Of a stretch of DNA of 64,000 bases, positions 54,014 through 62,387 are shown one piece after another. This stretch comes from Candidatus Phycosocius bacilliformis. GTDB taxonomy: Bacteria > Pseudomonadota > Alphaproteobacteria > Caulobacterales > Aquidulcibacteraceae. How positions within the stretch are numbered: position 1 is the first letter of the stretch; the number at the start of each line of letters is the position of its first letter. The notes under the pieces were generated by a model. That model saw only the letters and a program-made list of their open reading frames with translations. It did no database searches and had not been told where the DNA came from. Position numbers and translations under genes: made by a program. The stretch is from assembly GCF_003112735.1 (NCBI RefSeq), contig NZ_BFBR01000002.1, positions 401,668 to 465,667 on the forward strand, given 5' to 3'.

Positions 54014-54676
54014 GTGCCCAAGTTTGATCTGACCACGCCTGAACGCCGCAAAGCCGCCGAGCGCGACTATTGGTGGAATGACCATGCCTTTTTGCGCGCG
54101 CGCTTTCAGAACAAATATCAGATCAGCCCCCGTATGTGGCGGTCAAACCAGCCAAGTCCTGAGCAATTGGCCGATTGGAAAGCCCAAGGCATCAAAACCA
54201 TCGTCAATCTGCGCGGCGATACCGACGCAAGCTTTACCGTTTTGGAAAAAGAGGCTTGCGAGAAATTGGGGCTCAATCTGGTATTTCTGCACAGTGAGAG
54301 CCGTGGCGCGCCTTATGCTGAGCGTTTGATCGAAGCCAAAAAGGCCTTTGACACGATGGAGTATCCCGCGGTGATGCACTGTAAGTCTGGCGCTGATCGG
54401 GCCGGCACGATGAGCGTGTTTTATCTGTATCAAATCGAAGGTGTGCCGCTGGCCGAAGCTCGCAAGCAATTGAGCTTCAAATATCTGCACATCAGCGCCG
54501 CTAAAACCGGCATTTTGGATTTCTTCTGGGATGAATGGGCCAAGATCGAGGCCACGGGCCGCATCGATTTCTGGACCTGGCTTACCACCGAATATGACCG
54601 CGACGATCTTAAAGCTCGCTATAAGCCGCAAGCAGCTTGGAGCTGGATCGTCGATAATATTTTGAAGCGGGAATAA
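54014..54676 (+). CDS. Tyrosine/dual-specificity phosphatase-like protein
   Basis: A 220-residue protein with the PTP signature HCKSGADRAG: the catalytic Cys123 sits in the H-C-x5-R loop. Upstream, GIKTIVNLRGDTD is the usual strand-helix start of such domains. The start GTG 54014 has AAGGA upstream and begins the conserved part. Homologues often lie beside Kdo-lipid A genes in alphaproteobacteria and may dephosphorylate a lipid or protein there. It is divergent from the DUF374 gene. The other assignment would be a pure protein-tyrosine phosphatase. Confidence 0.8.
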   Translation: MPKFDLTTPERRKAAERDYWWNDHAFLRARFQNKYQISPRMWRSNQPSPEQLADWKAQGIKTIVNLRGDTDASFTVLEKEACEKLGLNLVFLHSESRGAPYAERLIEAKKAFDTMEYPAVMHCKSGADRAGTMSVFYLYQIEGVPLAEARKQLSFKYLHISAAKTGILDFFWDEWAKIEATGRIDFWTWLTTEYDRDDLKARYKPQAAWSWIVDNILKRE

Positions 54677-54740
54677 GTGGGGCGCGCAGAGCAAGCGCCC
54701 TCCAAAGACACAGGCGCAAAGCGCTCTGCTCGCACAAAAG

Positions 54741-54860
54741 TCACTTACCCAACAAAAGCACACCAACAATTCCTGCCAGCGCGCCGACCAAAAATGCTGT
54801 CATGTCAATGGCGCTTGGCCGAACCACTTTCTTTGTGCGGTCGATCACTATTTTGATCAT
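54741..54860 (-). CDS. Possible 39-residue single-span membrane peptide
   Basis: Open frame with ATG 54860 and stop TGA at 54741. It translates to a basic N-terminus (VIDRTKKVVRPSAID) and one hydrophobic helix (AFLVGALAGIVGVLLLGK). The ribosome-binding site is weak and no family is recognised. The amphipathic-then-hydrophobic layout is more ordered than chance, but the call is tentative. Confidence 0.35.
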   Translation of the reverse strand: MIKIVIDRTKKVVRPSAIDMTAFLVGALAGIVGVLLLGK

Positions 54861-54965
54861 GACGAGGATCCACCCTGCGTTTCAAAAACAAGCTCATCTA
54901 TTAATCTCAAATAGCAGCTTAAACAGACATTGAGTGCAGTCAGGCACACAATGATAGACAAGGAC

Positions 54966-55565
54966 TTAGCCGCTGTGGCGCGCAATCCAGCCATCCACCA
55001 TGGCAAGACTGCCCTCATAAGCAAGGTCTGGCGCACCATCAGGCGGTAGCTGGCCATCGAGTGCCAGAGTGCCGATTCCGTGGCTCAGACCCCATAAAAG
55101 CTGGGCACCTTGGTTTGGACTGGGAGACTGAAGCCCGCGCTCTCCGATCAAGCGGGTCATCAGCTCAATCAGGGTTCGAGCGGGACCTGCAGCGGCGCGA
55201 TGCAGGTCTGGGTAAAGCGCACGGTCTGCAAAATCTGGACTTCGCATCAGGCGATAGAGATTGGGATGATCGAGGATGAATCGCACATAATTGGCCCCCC
55301 CAGACGCCAAAGCCAGGCGCACATCGGTTTGCGACGCTTGGATAAGTTGTTTGCTTGCCTGAAGCCGAACAAACCCCTCTGTCGCCACCGCCGCCAAGAG
55401 GGCGGAGCGGTCGGCAAAATGGTGATAGGGTGCCATGGAACTGACCCCGACAGTGCGTGCAAGGCCGCGCAAGGACAAGGCCGCCGGTCCGTCACATTCC
55501 AGCACATGAAGGGCCGCCTGAATCAAGGCCTCTCTCAACTCTCCATGATGATAGGGTTTCGTCAT
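54966..55565 (-). CDS. TetR-family regulator
   Basis: A 199-residue repressor. The HTH is ALIQAALHVLECDGPAALSLRGLAR followed by VGVSSMAPYHHFADRSALLAAVA, and the C-terminal domain (WG-type, LLWGLSHGIGTLAL) is of the TetR_C_13-like kind. The start ATG 55565 lies after an AAGGAG box. It is divergent from an SDR gene, and a perfect palindrome lies between the two (55608-55622), so it probably represses both genes. Confidence 0.88.
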   Translation of the reverse strand: MTKPYHHGELREALIQAALHVLECDGPAALSLRGLARTVGVSSMAPYHHFADRSALLAAVATEGFVRLQASKQLIQASQTDVRLALASGGANYVRFILDHPNLYRLMRSPDFADRALYPDLHRAAAGPARTLIELMTRLIGERGLQSPSPNQGAQLLWGLSHGIGTLALDGQLPPDGAPDLAYEGSLAMVDGWIARHSG

Positions 55566-55607
55566 CGCATCAGGCTCCTTGACGCGCCTTAACAACATAT
55601 CTATGCA

Positions 55608-55622
55608 TTGTAAACTTTACAA
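55608..55622. promoter_or_regulatory. Probable TetR operator (TTGTAAACTTTACAA)
   Basis: A perfect 15-bp palindrome, seven bases on each side of a central C, in the 72-bp spacer between tetR and the SDR gene, 15 bp before the SDR start codon. Position and symmetry point to the divergent TetR regulator. Confidence 0.65.
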
Positions 55623-55637
55623 CGTAAGGATTAAGCC

Positions 55638-56522
55638 ATGCTGATTGTGATGACAGGGGGAACACGGGGATTAGGCCGGGTGGCGGCCCAGTGTCTCAAA
55701 GCAGAGGGACTGAAAATCATGGGGGCGCGCGACATGGTCGCTGTGCCGGACGGCTGGCTTGGCTCTCACCTCGACCTCAGTTCATTGAAGAGCGTGCGGG
55801 CTTTTGTGGCCTCCCTGCCCGATGGTCCGATATCCCACCTCATCCTCAATGCGGGGGGACAGTCCCCGACCGCTGCTGGTCGAACCGAGGACGGCTTTGA
55901 GACGACTTTTGCCAGCAATCATCTGGCACATTATCTGATGCTGCGTCTCTTGATGCCTCGCCTTGCAGAGCAGGCTCGAATTGTGATCACCTCAAGCGGC
56001 ACGCATGACCCGCGCGAAAAAACCGGCGTGCCTCCGCCCCGCCATGCCGATGCCTATCGCCTTGCCTATCCGGAACGGGAAGACCGACCCGAAAAATCTG
56101 ACCTAGGGGCGGGCATGCGGGCCTATTCATCCTCCAAGCTGTGCAATGTGATGACGGCTCGTTTTCTGGCCCGCTCAGCTGAGGCCATCAGCCGGGACTG
56201 GCAGGTGTTTGCCTATGACCCCGGCGCGACGCCTGGCACGGGTCTTGTGCGGCATCATTCCTGGGCCATACGAAATCTGATCTGGCCGATTCTGCCGATG
56301 GTGATCCCATTCTCGCCAGGCTTCAACACGATGAGAAATGCCGGCCGCGGGCTGGCGCATTTGGCAGAAGGTGCCACTGCCCCGCAGGGTAAAGTCTATG
56401 CGGCTTTACGCCGTGGCCGTCTGACGTGGCCCGATCCGTCAGATCTTGCCCGCAATGATGAGGCCTGCGCCAAACTCTGGGCCGATAGCGCTGATTTGCT
56501 GGGGCTTGATCATGGATTGTGA
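55638..56522 (+). CDS. Short-chain dehydrogenase/reductase
   Basis: A 294-residue SDR of the retinol-dehydrogenase/protochlorophyllide-reductase-like group. It has VMTGGTRGLGRVAAQ at the nucleotide site, LILNAGGQ, VITSSGTHDP, and the catalytic YSSSKLCNVM (Tyr-x3-Lys). The start ATG 55638 has AAGGA eight bases upstream. It is divergent from the tetR gene and is probably its regulated partner. Substrate unknown. A tandem repeat block follows. Confidence 0.88.
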   Translation: MLIVMTGGTRGLGRVAAQCLKAEGLKIMGARDMVAVPDGWLGSHLDLSSLKSVRAFVASLPDGPISHLILNAGGQSPTAAGRTEDGFETTFASNHLAHYLMLRLLMPRLAEQARIVITSSGTHDPREKTGVPPPRHADAYRLAYPEREDRPEKSDLGAGMRAYSSSKLCNVMTARFLARSAEAISRDWQVFAYDPGATPGTGLVRHHSWAIRNLIWPILPMVIPFSPGFNTMRNAGRGLAHLAEGATAPQGKVYAALRRGRLTWPDPSDLARNDEACAKLWADSADLLGLDHGL

Positions 56523-56560
56523 CGCTTGAGATCTGAAGCGCGTTTGGCAATGGCCTATGG

Positions 56561-56970
56561 AGGTCCCCGCTCTTCGCTACGCTCCGGCGGGGATGACACC
56601 GTTAAAAAAGCTCAATTATACAGAGATGTGTCATCCCGGACGGCGGTAGCCGGTCCGGGACCTCATACCGCACATGCGCACCAAGGTCCCCGCTCTGCGC
56701 TACGCTCCGGCGGGGATGACACCGTCAAAAAAGCTTAATTATACAGACCGTTGTCATCCCGGACGGCGATAGCCGATCCGGGACCTCATACCGCACGTGC
56801 GCACCAAGGTCCCCGCTCTGCGCTGTGCTCCGGCGTGGATGACACCGTTAAAAAAGCATAATTATACAAATCGTTGTCATCCCGGACGGCGGTAGCCGAT
56901 CCGGGATCTCGTGGCGCACATGCGCACCATGGTCCCCGCAACACACTTGGCCCGGGCGGGGATCACATCA
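56561..56970 (+). repeat. Tandem array of three 123-bp repeats plus a partial fourth
   Basis: Units start at 56561, 56684 and 56807, each exactly 123 bp, with a partial copy from 56930. Each unit carries hairpin 1 (GGTCCCCGCTCTGCGCTACG through GGCGGGGATGAC), an AT-rich linker ACACCGTTAAAAAAGCT, hairpin 2 (GTCATCCCGGACGGC through TCCGGGACCT), then a short tail ending GCGCACCA. The arms CCCCGC/GCGGGG and TCCCGGA/TCCGGGA form the stems. The spacer from the SDR stop to the next gene (about 500 bp) contains little else. Related copies occur at 63062 and 63489. Confidence 0.95.
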
Positions 56971-57020
56971 AGAAAACTTTGACGCGGTGGTGCCAAATCT
57001 CGTGCCCCCAACGCTAAAGC

Positions 57021-57521
57021 TCAAGCTGTCAACAAAACGCCGCAAATCGCTTCAAGGCCTGCTTGGTCGACGTCGTCAAATGCCGCAAGCTCGGTTGAAT
57101 CAACGTCCAAAACAGCGGCCAGTGCGCCCTCGGCATCATAGACTGGCACAACAATCTCACTGTTGGAGCGGCTGTCGCAGGCAATGTGACCTGGAAAAGC
57201 ATGCACGTCCTTGACCAATTGGGTTTTGCCAGACGCTGCTGCTGCCCCACATACACCCTTGCCAAACGGAATACGCAAACAGCCCAACGTACCCTGATAA
57301 GGACCCACAACCAACTCAGTCGGTTTAAGGGGATCCACCACGTAAAAGCCGGTCCAGAAAAAGCGCGGGCCAAATGCCTGCACCAAAAGGCTGACGGCTG
57401 TGGCATAACGGGCGGTATGGCTGGTTTCGCCTGCCACGACCGAGGTAATCATCGCAGCCACCTCGCGATAGCGGGCAGCTTTATCAGCAGGCAGGTCATC
57501 AGGGGAAAAGGTTTCAGCCAT
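57021..57521 (-). CDS. msrC: Free methionine-(R)-sulfoxide reductase (GAF domain)
   Basis: A 166-residue GAF-fold enzyme that reduces free methionine-R-sulfoxide, regenerated by thioredoxin. The family cysteines are in place: Cys81 and Cys91 in LGCLRIPFGKGVCG and Cys115 in HIACDSRSN. The substrate-pocket residues around FFWTGFYVVD and the C-terminal VLDVDS match as well. Start ATG 57521. It stands alone, 54 bp after the GNAT gene on the same strand but more likely with its own promoter. Confidence 0.92.
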   Translation of the reverse strand: MAETFSPDDLPADKAARYREVAAMITSVVAGETSHTARYATAVSLLVQAFGPRFFWTGFYVVDPLKPTELVVGPYQGTLGCLRIPFGKGVCGAAAASGKTQLVKDVHAFPGHIACDSRSNSEIVVPVYDAEGALAAVLDVDSTELAAFDDVDQAGLEAICGVLLTA

Positions 57522-57575
57522 GCGCGCTATCTAGGTGCTCATCCACACGATTGCCACCCCCTGCCCCGCCAATCC

Positions 57576-58331
57576 TCAGGTGGGGAACAGACGCAGAAAA
57601 CCTTGAACATAGCCCAAGGTCTCAAAGCCGAGTGCCCGCAAGATTGGCTGGCTGGTCGGCAGACTTTCAGAAAATACATACTCAAGGCCGTGTGCGGCCG
57701 CGTGTGCCATTCGGGCCTGCACCACGGGGCGGTAAAAGCCGCGACGGCGGAAATCTGGGTGGCTCGCCCCGCCATAAAGCCCGCCAAAAGCGCTGCCCTT
57801 GGTGAGGCTGAGACGGCCCATGGACACGCCATGCCCCTCATAGATGCCCAGCCAGAAAGGCTCGGAAGTCAACGCACACTTCAACAAGTCTTCAGGTGAC
57901 TTATCCCAATTATTTCCAAAGGCTTGTAAGGCAAGGTTAAAGCATTTTTCAGCCTGATCATATGTGGTCACTCGCACCACTTCCAGCCCCGGCACACGTG
58001 TAATTGGGCCAGGGTCAGACCGCCGGAAAAGAATGTCCTCGACAGGTTGTTCCTCAAACCCCTGCGCCATCAAGGCCTCCCGCAGGCCAGCTGGTTCATC
58101 ATGGGAATAAAGCTTCCATTCCAGCATGTCGGCCCCACGCGCCTGTGCGCGAGCCACCTCTTCCTCAATCGCGTGGGCAAAGTCGCCAGGCTGCAAATCC
58201 TGCCAGATGATCTGGCCATGGTCACGGGTTAAGGTGGAGGTCTGAATCCAATTGGCCGGCAATTCTGTCTGGTACGGTCGGCGGCGCTGGCTGTAATCAA
58301 AGAGCGTGTGGATTTGGGAAGGCGAGTTCAT
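57576..58331 (-). CDS. GNAT-family acetyltransferase
   Basis: A 251-residue GNAT protein whose N-terminal half is unassigned (TRVPGLEVVRVTTYDQAEK follows), with the acetyl-CoA loop in SHPDFRRRGFYRPVV near residue 190 (R/Q-x2-G-x-G/Y pattern) and FETLGYVQGFLRLF at the end. Substrate unknown. Its start overlaps the stop of the SRPBCC gene by 4 bp. It is the last gene of the minus-strand run that begins with phaC, so it may be co-expressed with PHA genes. Confidence 0.82.
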   Translation of the reverse strand: MNSPSQIHTLFDYSQRRRPYQTELPANWIQTSTLTRDHGQIIWQDLQPGDFAHAIEEEVARAQARGADMLEWKLYSHDEPAGLREALMAQGFEEQPVEDILFRRSDPGPITRVPGLEVVRVTTYDQAEKCFNLALQAFGNNWDKSPEDLLKCALTSEPFWLGIYEGHGVSMGRLSLTKGSAFGGLYGGASHPDFRRRGFYRPVVQARMAHAAAHGLEYVFSESLPTSQPILRALGFETLGYVQGFLRLFPT

Positions 58332-58849
58332 TTGAGCTTTGCAAGGTTGGCGATTTGTGCGCCCATCACTGCGTCAACAGGTCCGGCCAGACCATCCAAG
58401 CCTGACAAAGACGACCCGTTGACAACATAACTCACCTTAAGACGCGTGTGGTTCGGATCATCGGATGGTTTGAGTTCAAACGTCAAGATCGCGCTGACAC
58501 CAAGGCCCTGCAAAGGCCCAAAACCGCCCTCAAGGCGCAATAAACGGCCCGGCATGGCCAGCACCACGCGGGCATGCTCGACACTGCCACCGGCCCATGT
58601 CTCGCACCAACACCCCCCGGCTACAGGCTGCAGGGAAAGTGTCTCAGCCTTGCCCGAATATGTGTGATCAGACGACCACCATGTGTTGATCTCTGTCAAA
58701 TGTTGCCAAGCGACCTGACGGTCACCATTAAGCTCGACCGCATAAGACAGGCTCATATGGTCGGGCCGGCTTGCAACAATTTCGCCATGGACTGGCCCCA
58801 CCGTGAAGGCCCCGACAAAGATCCCAGCCCACCACAGGGTGGCGCGCAT
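58328..58849 (-). CDS. Exported SRPBCC-like protein
   Basis: A 173-residue protein with a signal peptide (MRATLWWAGIFVGAFTVGPVHG). The mature part looks like a START/Bet v 1-type fold: HLTEINTWWSSDHTYSGKAETLS near residue 55, AILTFELKPSDDPNHTRLKVSYVVNG near 125. The start ATG 58849 is chosen because it begins at the signal peptide and avoids overlapping the depolymerase gene; a longer frame reaches 58921. The lipophilic cavity of this fold would fit a lipid ligand. It lies 7 bp after phaZ and overlaps the GNAT gene by 4 bp. Confidence 0.72.
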   Translation of the reverse strand: MRATLWWAGIFVGAFTVGPVHGEIVASRPDHMSLSYAVELNGDRQVAWQHLTEINTWWSSDHTYSGKAETLSLQPVAGGCWCETWAGGSVEHARVVLAMPGRLLRLEGGFGPLQGLGVSAILTFELKPSDDPNHTRLKVSYVVNGSSLSGLDGLAGPVDAVMGAQIANLAKLK

Positions 58850-58856
58850 ACGCCTA

Positions 58857-59747
58857 TTAGGCCGCTTGCGAGTGGCCGTGGTCATCGCCGGTTTTACCAT
58901 GCCAAACCTCGCCCTCATCAAAGAAGTCGCGCATCACGGGCACGATGGTTTCAGCAAAAGATACAAGGAATAAATGCCCCCCGCCCTTCACAATATGCAG
59001 GCGCGCATTTGGGGCCAAACTGGCAATCCAGCGGCCATTGATTTCAGGGACAATCCGGTCCTTATCGCCCATCATCACCAATGTCTTGGTTTGCAGGAAT
59101 GGCAGGAACCACGCACTGGTCCAGCCCATCATGCAGGCCAGTTGTTGCATATAGCCGATGGTTGACGGGGGTAGCAGGCGTGAAGCATGTCCATCTGATC
59201 CCTTGGATTCGCCGCCATACAAAGTCCGGAAATTGGCCAGCATATAATCCTTATCGACATAGCGGCGTGGGCTCGCCATCTTCATAAGGACTTCGGGATC
59301 GCCAGGAACCATCACCATTCCCATACTGGTGGCGGCCAATAAAAGACGGCCCGTACGTTTGGGATTTTGCCAAGCAAATTGCTGCGCCATCGCGCCACCC
59401 CAAGAGACGCCCATGACATCGACAACGCCAAAGCCGAAATAATCTAGCAATTCAACGGCGAAGGCACACATCATCCAAGGCCGATACGGTAGGATCGGAT
59501 TGGGCGACTTGCCCACACCGGGCATGTCAAACGTGATAATGTCGCGATCGGCAAACCAATCTGCCAGAGGTGCCATCAATTCGATATTGGCCCCAATTCC
59601 ATTGAAGAACAGGATGGGGCGTGGCCGGTCCTTGCCAGCGATACCGGGCAAATGGGCGCGCCAGACGGCGGCTCGGACCGTTCGCCCACCCAGCGTTACG
59701 CGCTCATAATGGCCATGGCGGACTGAGGTATGCGTTTGTGTTGACAC
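58857..59747 (-). CDS. phaZ: Intracellular medium-chain-length PHA depolymerase
   Basis: A 296-residue alpha/beta hydrolase like Pseudomonas PhaZ, the intracellular depolymerase of mcl-PHA granules. It has PILFFNGIGANIELMAPL near residue 45, FDMPGVGKSPNPILPYRPW near 73, the nucleophile elbow GVSWGGAMAQQFAW with the catalytic Ser, DKDRIVP with the Asp, and KGGGHLF with the His. The FNGIGAN oxyanion stretch and the GVSWGGA box distinguish it from ordinary esterases. It lies 137 bp downstream of phaC on the same strand, the same order as the Pseudomonas locus. Confidence 0.88.
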   Translation of the reverse strand: MSTQTHTSVRHGHYERVTLGGRTVRAAVWRAHLPGIAGKDRPRPILFFNGIGANIELMAPLADWFADRDIITFDMPGVGKSPNPILPYRPWMMCAFAVELLDYFGFGVVDVMGVSWGGAMAQQFAWQNPKRTGRLLLAATSMGMVMVPGDPEVLMKMASPRRYVDKDYMLANFRTLYGGESKGSDGHASRLLPPSTIGYMQQLACMMGWTSAWFLPFLQTKTLVMMGDKDRIVPEINGRWIASLAPNARLHIVKGGGHLFLVSFAETIVPVMRDFFDEGEVWHGKTGDDHGHSQAA

Positions 59748-59884
59748 GTGAAATTCCCTTTTCTCAATCCAGCCGACAAAATAGCAGGACCTGAATGCTT
59801 GGCCAGATTGGTTGCCAAACCCTTACTCTTCAATCCCTCTTGCCCGGCCTGTCCCTCGCGTGGACGGTTTAGGGGGGGCTTTTC

Positions 59885-61573
59885 TCAGTCGTTGAAGGCA
59901 TAGCGGCCGGGTGCGGGATCGCCTGGTGGGTGACGCTTATTGCCGACTTCGGCGGGTGCCGCCTTCATCGCGCCAGAGCGGGCTTTCAGCCACTCACCCC
60001 ACAAGGGCCACCAAGAGCCCGCCACTTCTTTCGCCCCGGCCATCCATTCATCGGTGGTCGCAGGTGGCTTGCCCTCATTGCGATAATATTTCGCTTTGGG
60101 ATTGCCCGGTGGGTTCAGCAGGGCCTGGATATGGCCGGAGTGGGACAGAATAAACTCGATATTCTCTGATCCCACCAATTGGGTCGTGCGATAGCAGGCC
60201 TTCCATGGTGTGATATGGTCTGTCACCCCGGCAATGACGAACAAATCATTGGTGACCTTGGTCAGATCAACGATATGGCCGGCGAACTCAACCTGCCCCG
60301 GATTGGCAAATGGCTGTTTGGGATACATATCCAGATAATCGGAATGTAATTTGGCGGGCAGATTGGTGGTATCATTATTCCAGAACAGCACATCAAATGG
60401 TGGCGGGTCTTGGCCCATCAGATAATTATTGATGACATAATTCCAGATCAGGTCGTTGGGCCGCATCCAGGCAAACATCCGGCCAAGCGAATCGCCTTCC
60501 AATATGCCCTTCTTGGCCGACCGCTGGCGGGCCAATTCAATGCCATGCTCAGACACCAAGGCACCGACTTCTGAATCATCCTTTTGTGGGTCGAGCACAT
60601 TGACCATCAGGCTGACGGCATTGACCCGTGTATCGCCAAGACTTGCGAGCTTGGACAAGAAGGTGGCGGTGGTGATGCCCCCCGAACAAGCCCCAGACAC
60701 ATTGAGTTTTTTCGACTTGGTGATGTCAAGGATCACATCGCTGGCCTTGATCAGTTCATCGACATATTCGGCCAGTCCCCAATCGCGATGTTCCACACGC
60801 GGATTACGCCAGGACACCAGGAAAGTGGTGAGGCCAAGCGAGCCCAAAAAGCGCACAATGCTCTTATCGGGCGACAAATCGTTGACATAGGCCTTGTTGA
60901 TCTGAGGCGGAATGATCAAAAACGGTATAGCGTGGACCTGATCCGTCATCGGCGCATATTGGATCAGTTCCATCATCTCAGATTTATAGACGACCGAACC
61001 CTTTGAAGTGGCGAGGTTTTCGCCCACTTTAAACGGCCGCTTGTCAACCTGGCTCACCTGACCGCCATTCTCGGTCAAATCGCGATAGGCATTTTGTAGC
61101 CCCTTAATCAGGCTCATGCCGCCACTTTCATAGGCGCGTTTGATCGCGGCGGGATTGCCGATCAGCGTGTTGGTCGGCGAGATGCTGTCGATGATCATCT
61201 GCGACACAAAGCTCGCACGGGCCCGTTCAAGTTCATCGAGTTCCAAATCCGCCAGCCATGTGCCAACATTCTTTTGGACCGCGAGATAATATTGCATGCC
61301 CATTCGATAAATCGGATTATATTTGAACGTGATGTCCATGAAGCGCTTGTCTTTGGCATCAGGTGCCAGATCGCTCTCATTCTTCAAAATCTTGATGACA
61401 TCATCACCCAGCGCCTTGAGGTGCTTGGTTGTGGTGGCAGGCTTGGCCGTGACTTCGCGCATCATCAGGGCAACGGCCCCCAACAAATCCTCCCGTGCCA
61501 GGCCCATCATGGCCGTCAGCGCAACGGTGTTTTGTGCGGCTTCATCACCCAGATTGATTTTCTGTTTCGACAT
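59885..61573 (-). CDS. phaC: Poly(3-hydroxyalkanoate) synthase, class II-like
   Basis: A 562-residue PHA synthase that polymerises (R)-3-hydroxyacyl-CoA on granules. The motif order is that of Pseudomonas class II enzymes: SPTNTLIGNPAAIKRAYESGG, ELIQYAPMTDQVH, IPPQINKAYVNDLSPDKS, VSWRNP. The box around the catalytic Cys296 reads SGACSGGIT, like the GACAGGLT of PhaC1 and unlike the GYCxGGT of class I. Asp452 (GVTDHITPW) and His481 (SHSGHIQ) fall in near-register with PhaC1. A GGGGAGG ribosome-binding site precedes ATG 61573. It heads the run phaC-phaZ-SRPBCC-GNAT and is divergent from phaD. Confidence 0.92.
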   Translation of the reverse strand: MSKQKINLGDEAAQNTVALTAMMGLAREDLLGAVALMMREVTAKPATTTKHLKALGDDVIKILKNESDLAPDAKDKRFMDITFKYNPIYRMGMQYYLAVQKNVGTWLADLELDELERARASFVSQMIIDSISPTNTLIGNPAAIKRAYESGGMSLIKGLQNAYRDLTENGGQVSQVDKRPFKVGENLATSKGSVVYKSEMMELIQYAPMTDQVHAIPFLIIPPQINKAYVNDLSPDKSIVRFLGSLGLTTFLVSWRNPRVEHRDWGLAEYVDELIKASDVILDITKSKKLNVSGACSGGITTATFLSKLASLGDTRVNAVSLMVNVLDPQKDDSEVGALVSEHGIELARQRSAKKGILEGDSLGRMFAWMRPNDLIWNYVINNYLMGQDPPPFDVLFWNNDTTNLPAKLHSDYLDMYPKQPFANPGQVEFAGHIVDLTKVTNDLFVIAGVTDHITPWKACYRTTQLVGSENIEFILSHSGHIQALLNPPGNPKAKYYRNEGKPPATTDEWMAGAKEVAGSWWPLWGEWLKARSGAMKAAPAEVGNKRHPPGDPAPGRYAFND

Positions 61574-61769
61574 AAAGACCTCCCCGCCGCAATCCTCTTG
61601 GGCCCGGACATCTGCCGCGCTCAGGGCTTTGCGTGCCTGTTTGACGCAAGGTTATGACGGCATTTGCCAATCGTGAAGTTGTTTGTGCTGTGAATAGTCC
61701 GATCCGGTTTCGATTTTCTGACTTCTGCGCCTATGATGGCTGCCGAAATCAGCTTTAGGGTGCCGACAT

Positions 61770-62384
61770 ATGAGTGGAGCCAGCCCAACCAAGGACAAAA
61801 TTCTCACCAAGTCGCGAGATTTGTTCAATGCCGAGGGCTTTGGGGCCTTGGCGGCGGTCGATATTGCCAATCATTTGTCGATGTCGCCGGGGCATCTTTA
61901 TTACCACTTCAAAGGCAAGACCGAGATTGCCGCGGCACTTTTGGCCGCCCATAGCGAAGAGCTTGAAGCCATCAAAGCCGCTGCACTGGACAAATGCCGC
62001 GGTCCAGATGCGACAATCGAAGCGGTCTGGACCTGGATCCACATTCTGGTGGAAGAAATCTGGGATGCTCGATTTGCCTATCGTGAGCCCATCACTTTGG
62101 TGCGCAGCGATCCGCGTCTTTCCCATCACATTCGCCATTTATTCGCGCTTCATCAAACCGCCGCTGCCGGCCTTTTGAATGCCCTTCGCCACGAAGGCAC
62201 CATCAAGACCAGTGATGAAGCCTTTGACGGTTTGGTCAATCAGATGGCGTTGGGTTTGTCATTCCAGCTGGTACGGCTTGAGTTTGATGCCCCGGCTACA
62301 GAAACGCCGCGCGCACTGATTGCACGCGCGGCGGCTCTGATCATGTTACCCGTGACGGGGTTCATCGACCCCGATCATGGTTGA
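61770..62384 (+). CDS. phaD: PhaD-like TetR regulator of PHA genes
   Basis: A 204-residue TetR-family regulator. The HTH is ILTKSRDLFNAEGFGALAAVDIAN then LSMSPGHLYYHFKGKTEIA, and the C-terminal domain (VWTWIHILVEEIWDARFAYREP) is of the long-chain-ligand type seen in Pseudomonas PhaD, which activates phaC and phaI/phaF in the presence of an acyl-CoA-type ligand. It is divergent from phaC (196 bp) and convergent with the phasin gene (3-bp gap), the arrangement expected for a PhaD. The start ATG 61770 is closest to the conserved HTH; the ribosome-binding site is weak. Confidence 0.82.
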   Translation: MSGASPTKDKILTKSRDLFNAEGFGALAAVDIANHLSMSPGHLYYHFKGKTEIAAALLAAHSEELEAIKAAALDKCRGPDATIEAVWTWIHILVEEIWDARFAYREPITLVRSDPRLSHHIRHLFALHQTAAAGLLNALRHEGTIKTSDEAFDGLVNQMALGLSFQLVRLEFDAPATETPRALIARAAALIMLPVTGFIDPDHG

Positions 62385-62387
62385 AGC

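Noticed and set aside
54682..54733. Terminator after the phosphatase gene
   Set aside because: The arms GCGCGCAGAGC and GCTCTGCTCGC pair with one mismatch, but no T-run follows on either strand and the loop is long.
56526..56738. Small open frame across the first repeat units, encoding repeated GGDDTVKKA
   Set aside because: It exists only because the unit length (123) is a multiple of 3. It has no start signal and the frame is lost in the second unit.
56561..56970. CRISPR array
   Set aside because: The units are 123 bp with internal hairpins and no unique spacers, and no cas gene is near.
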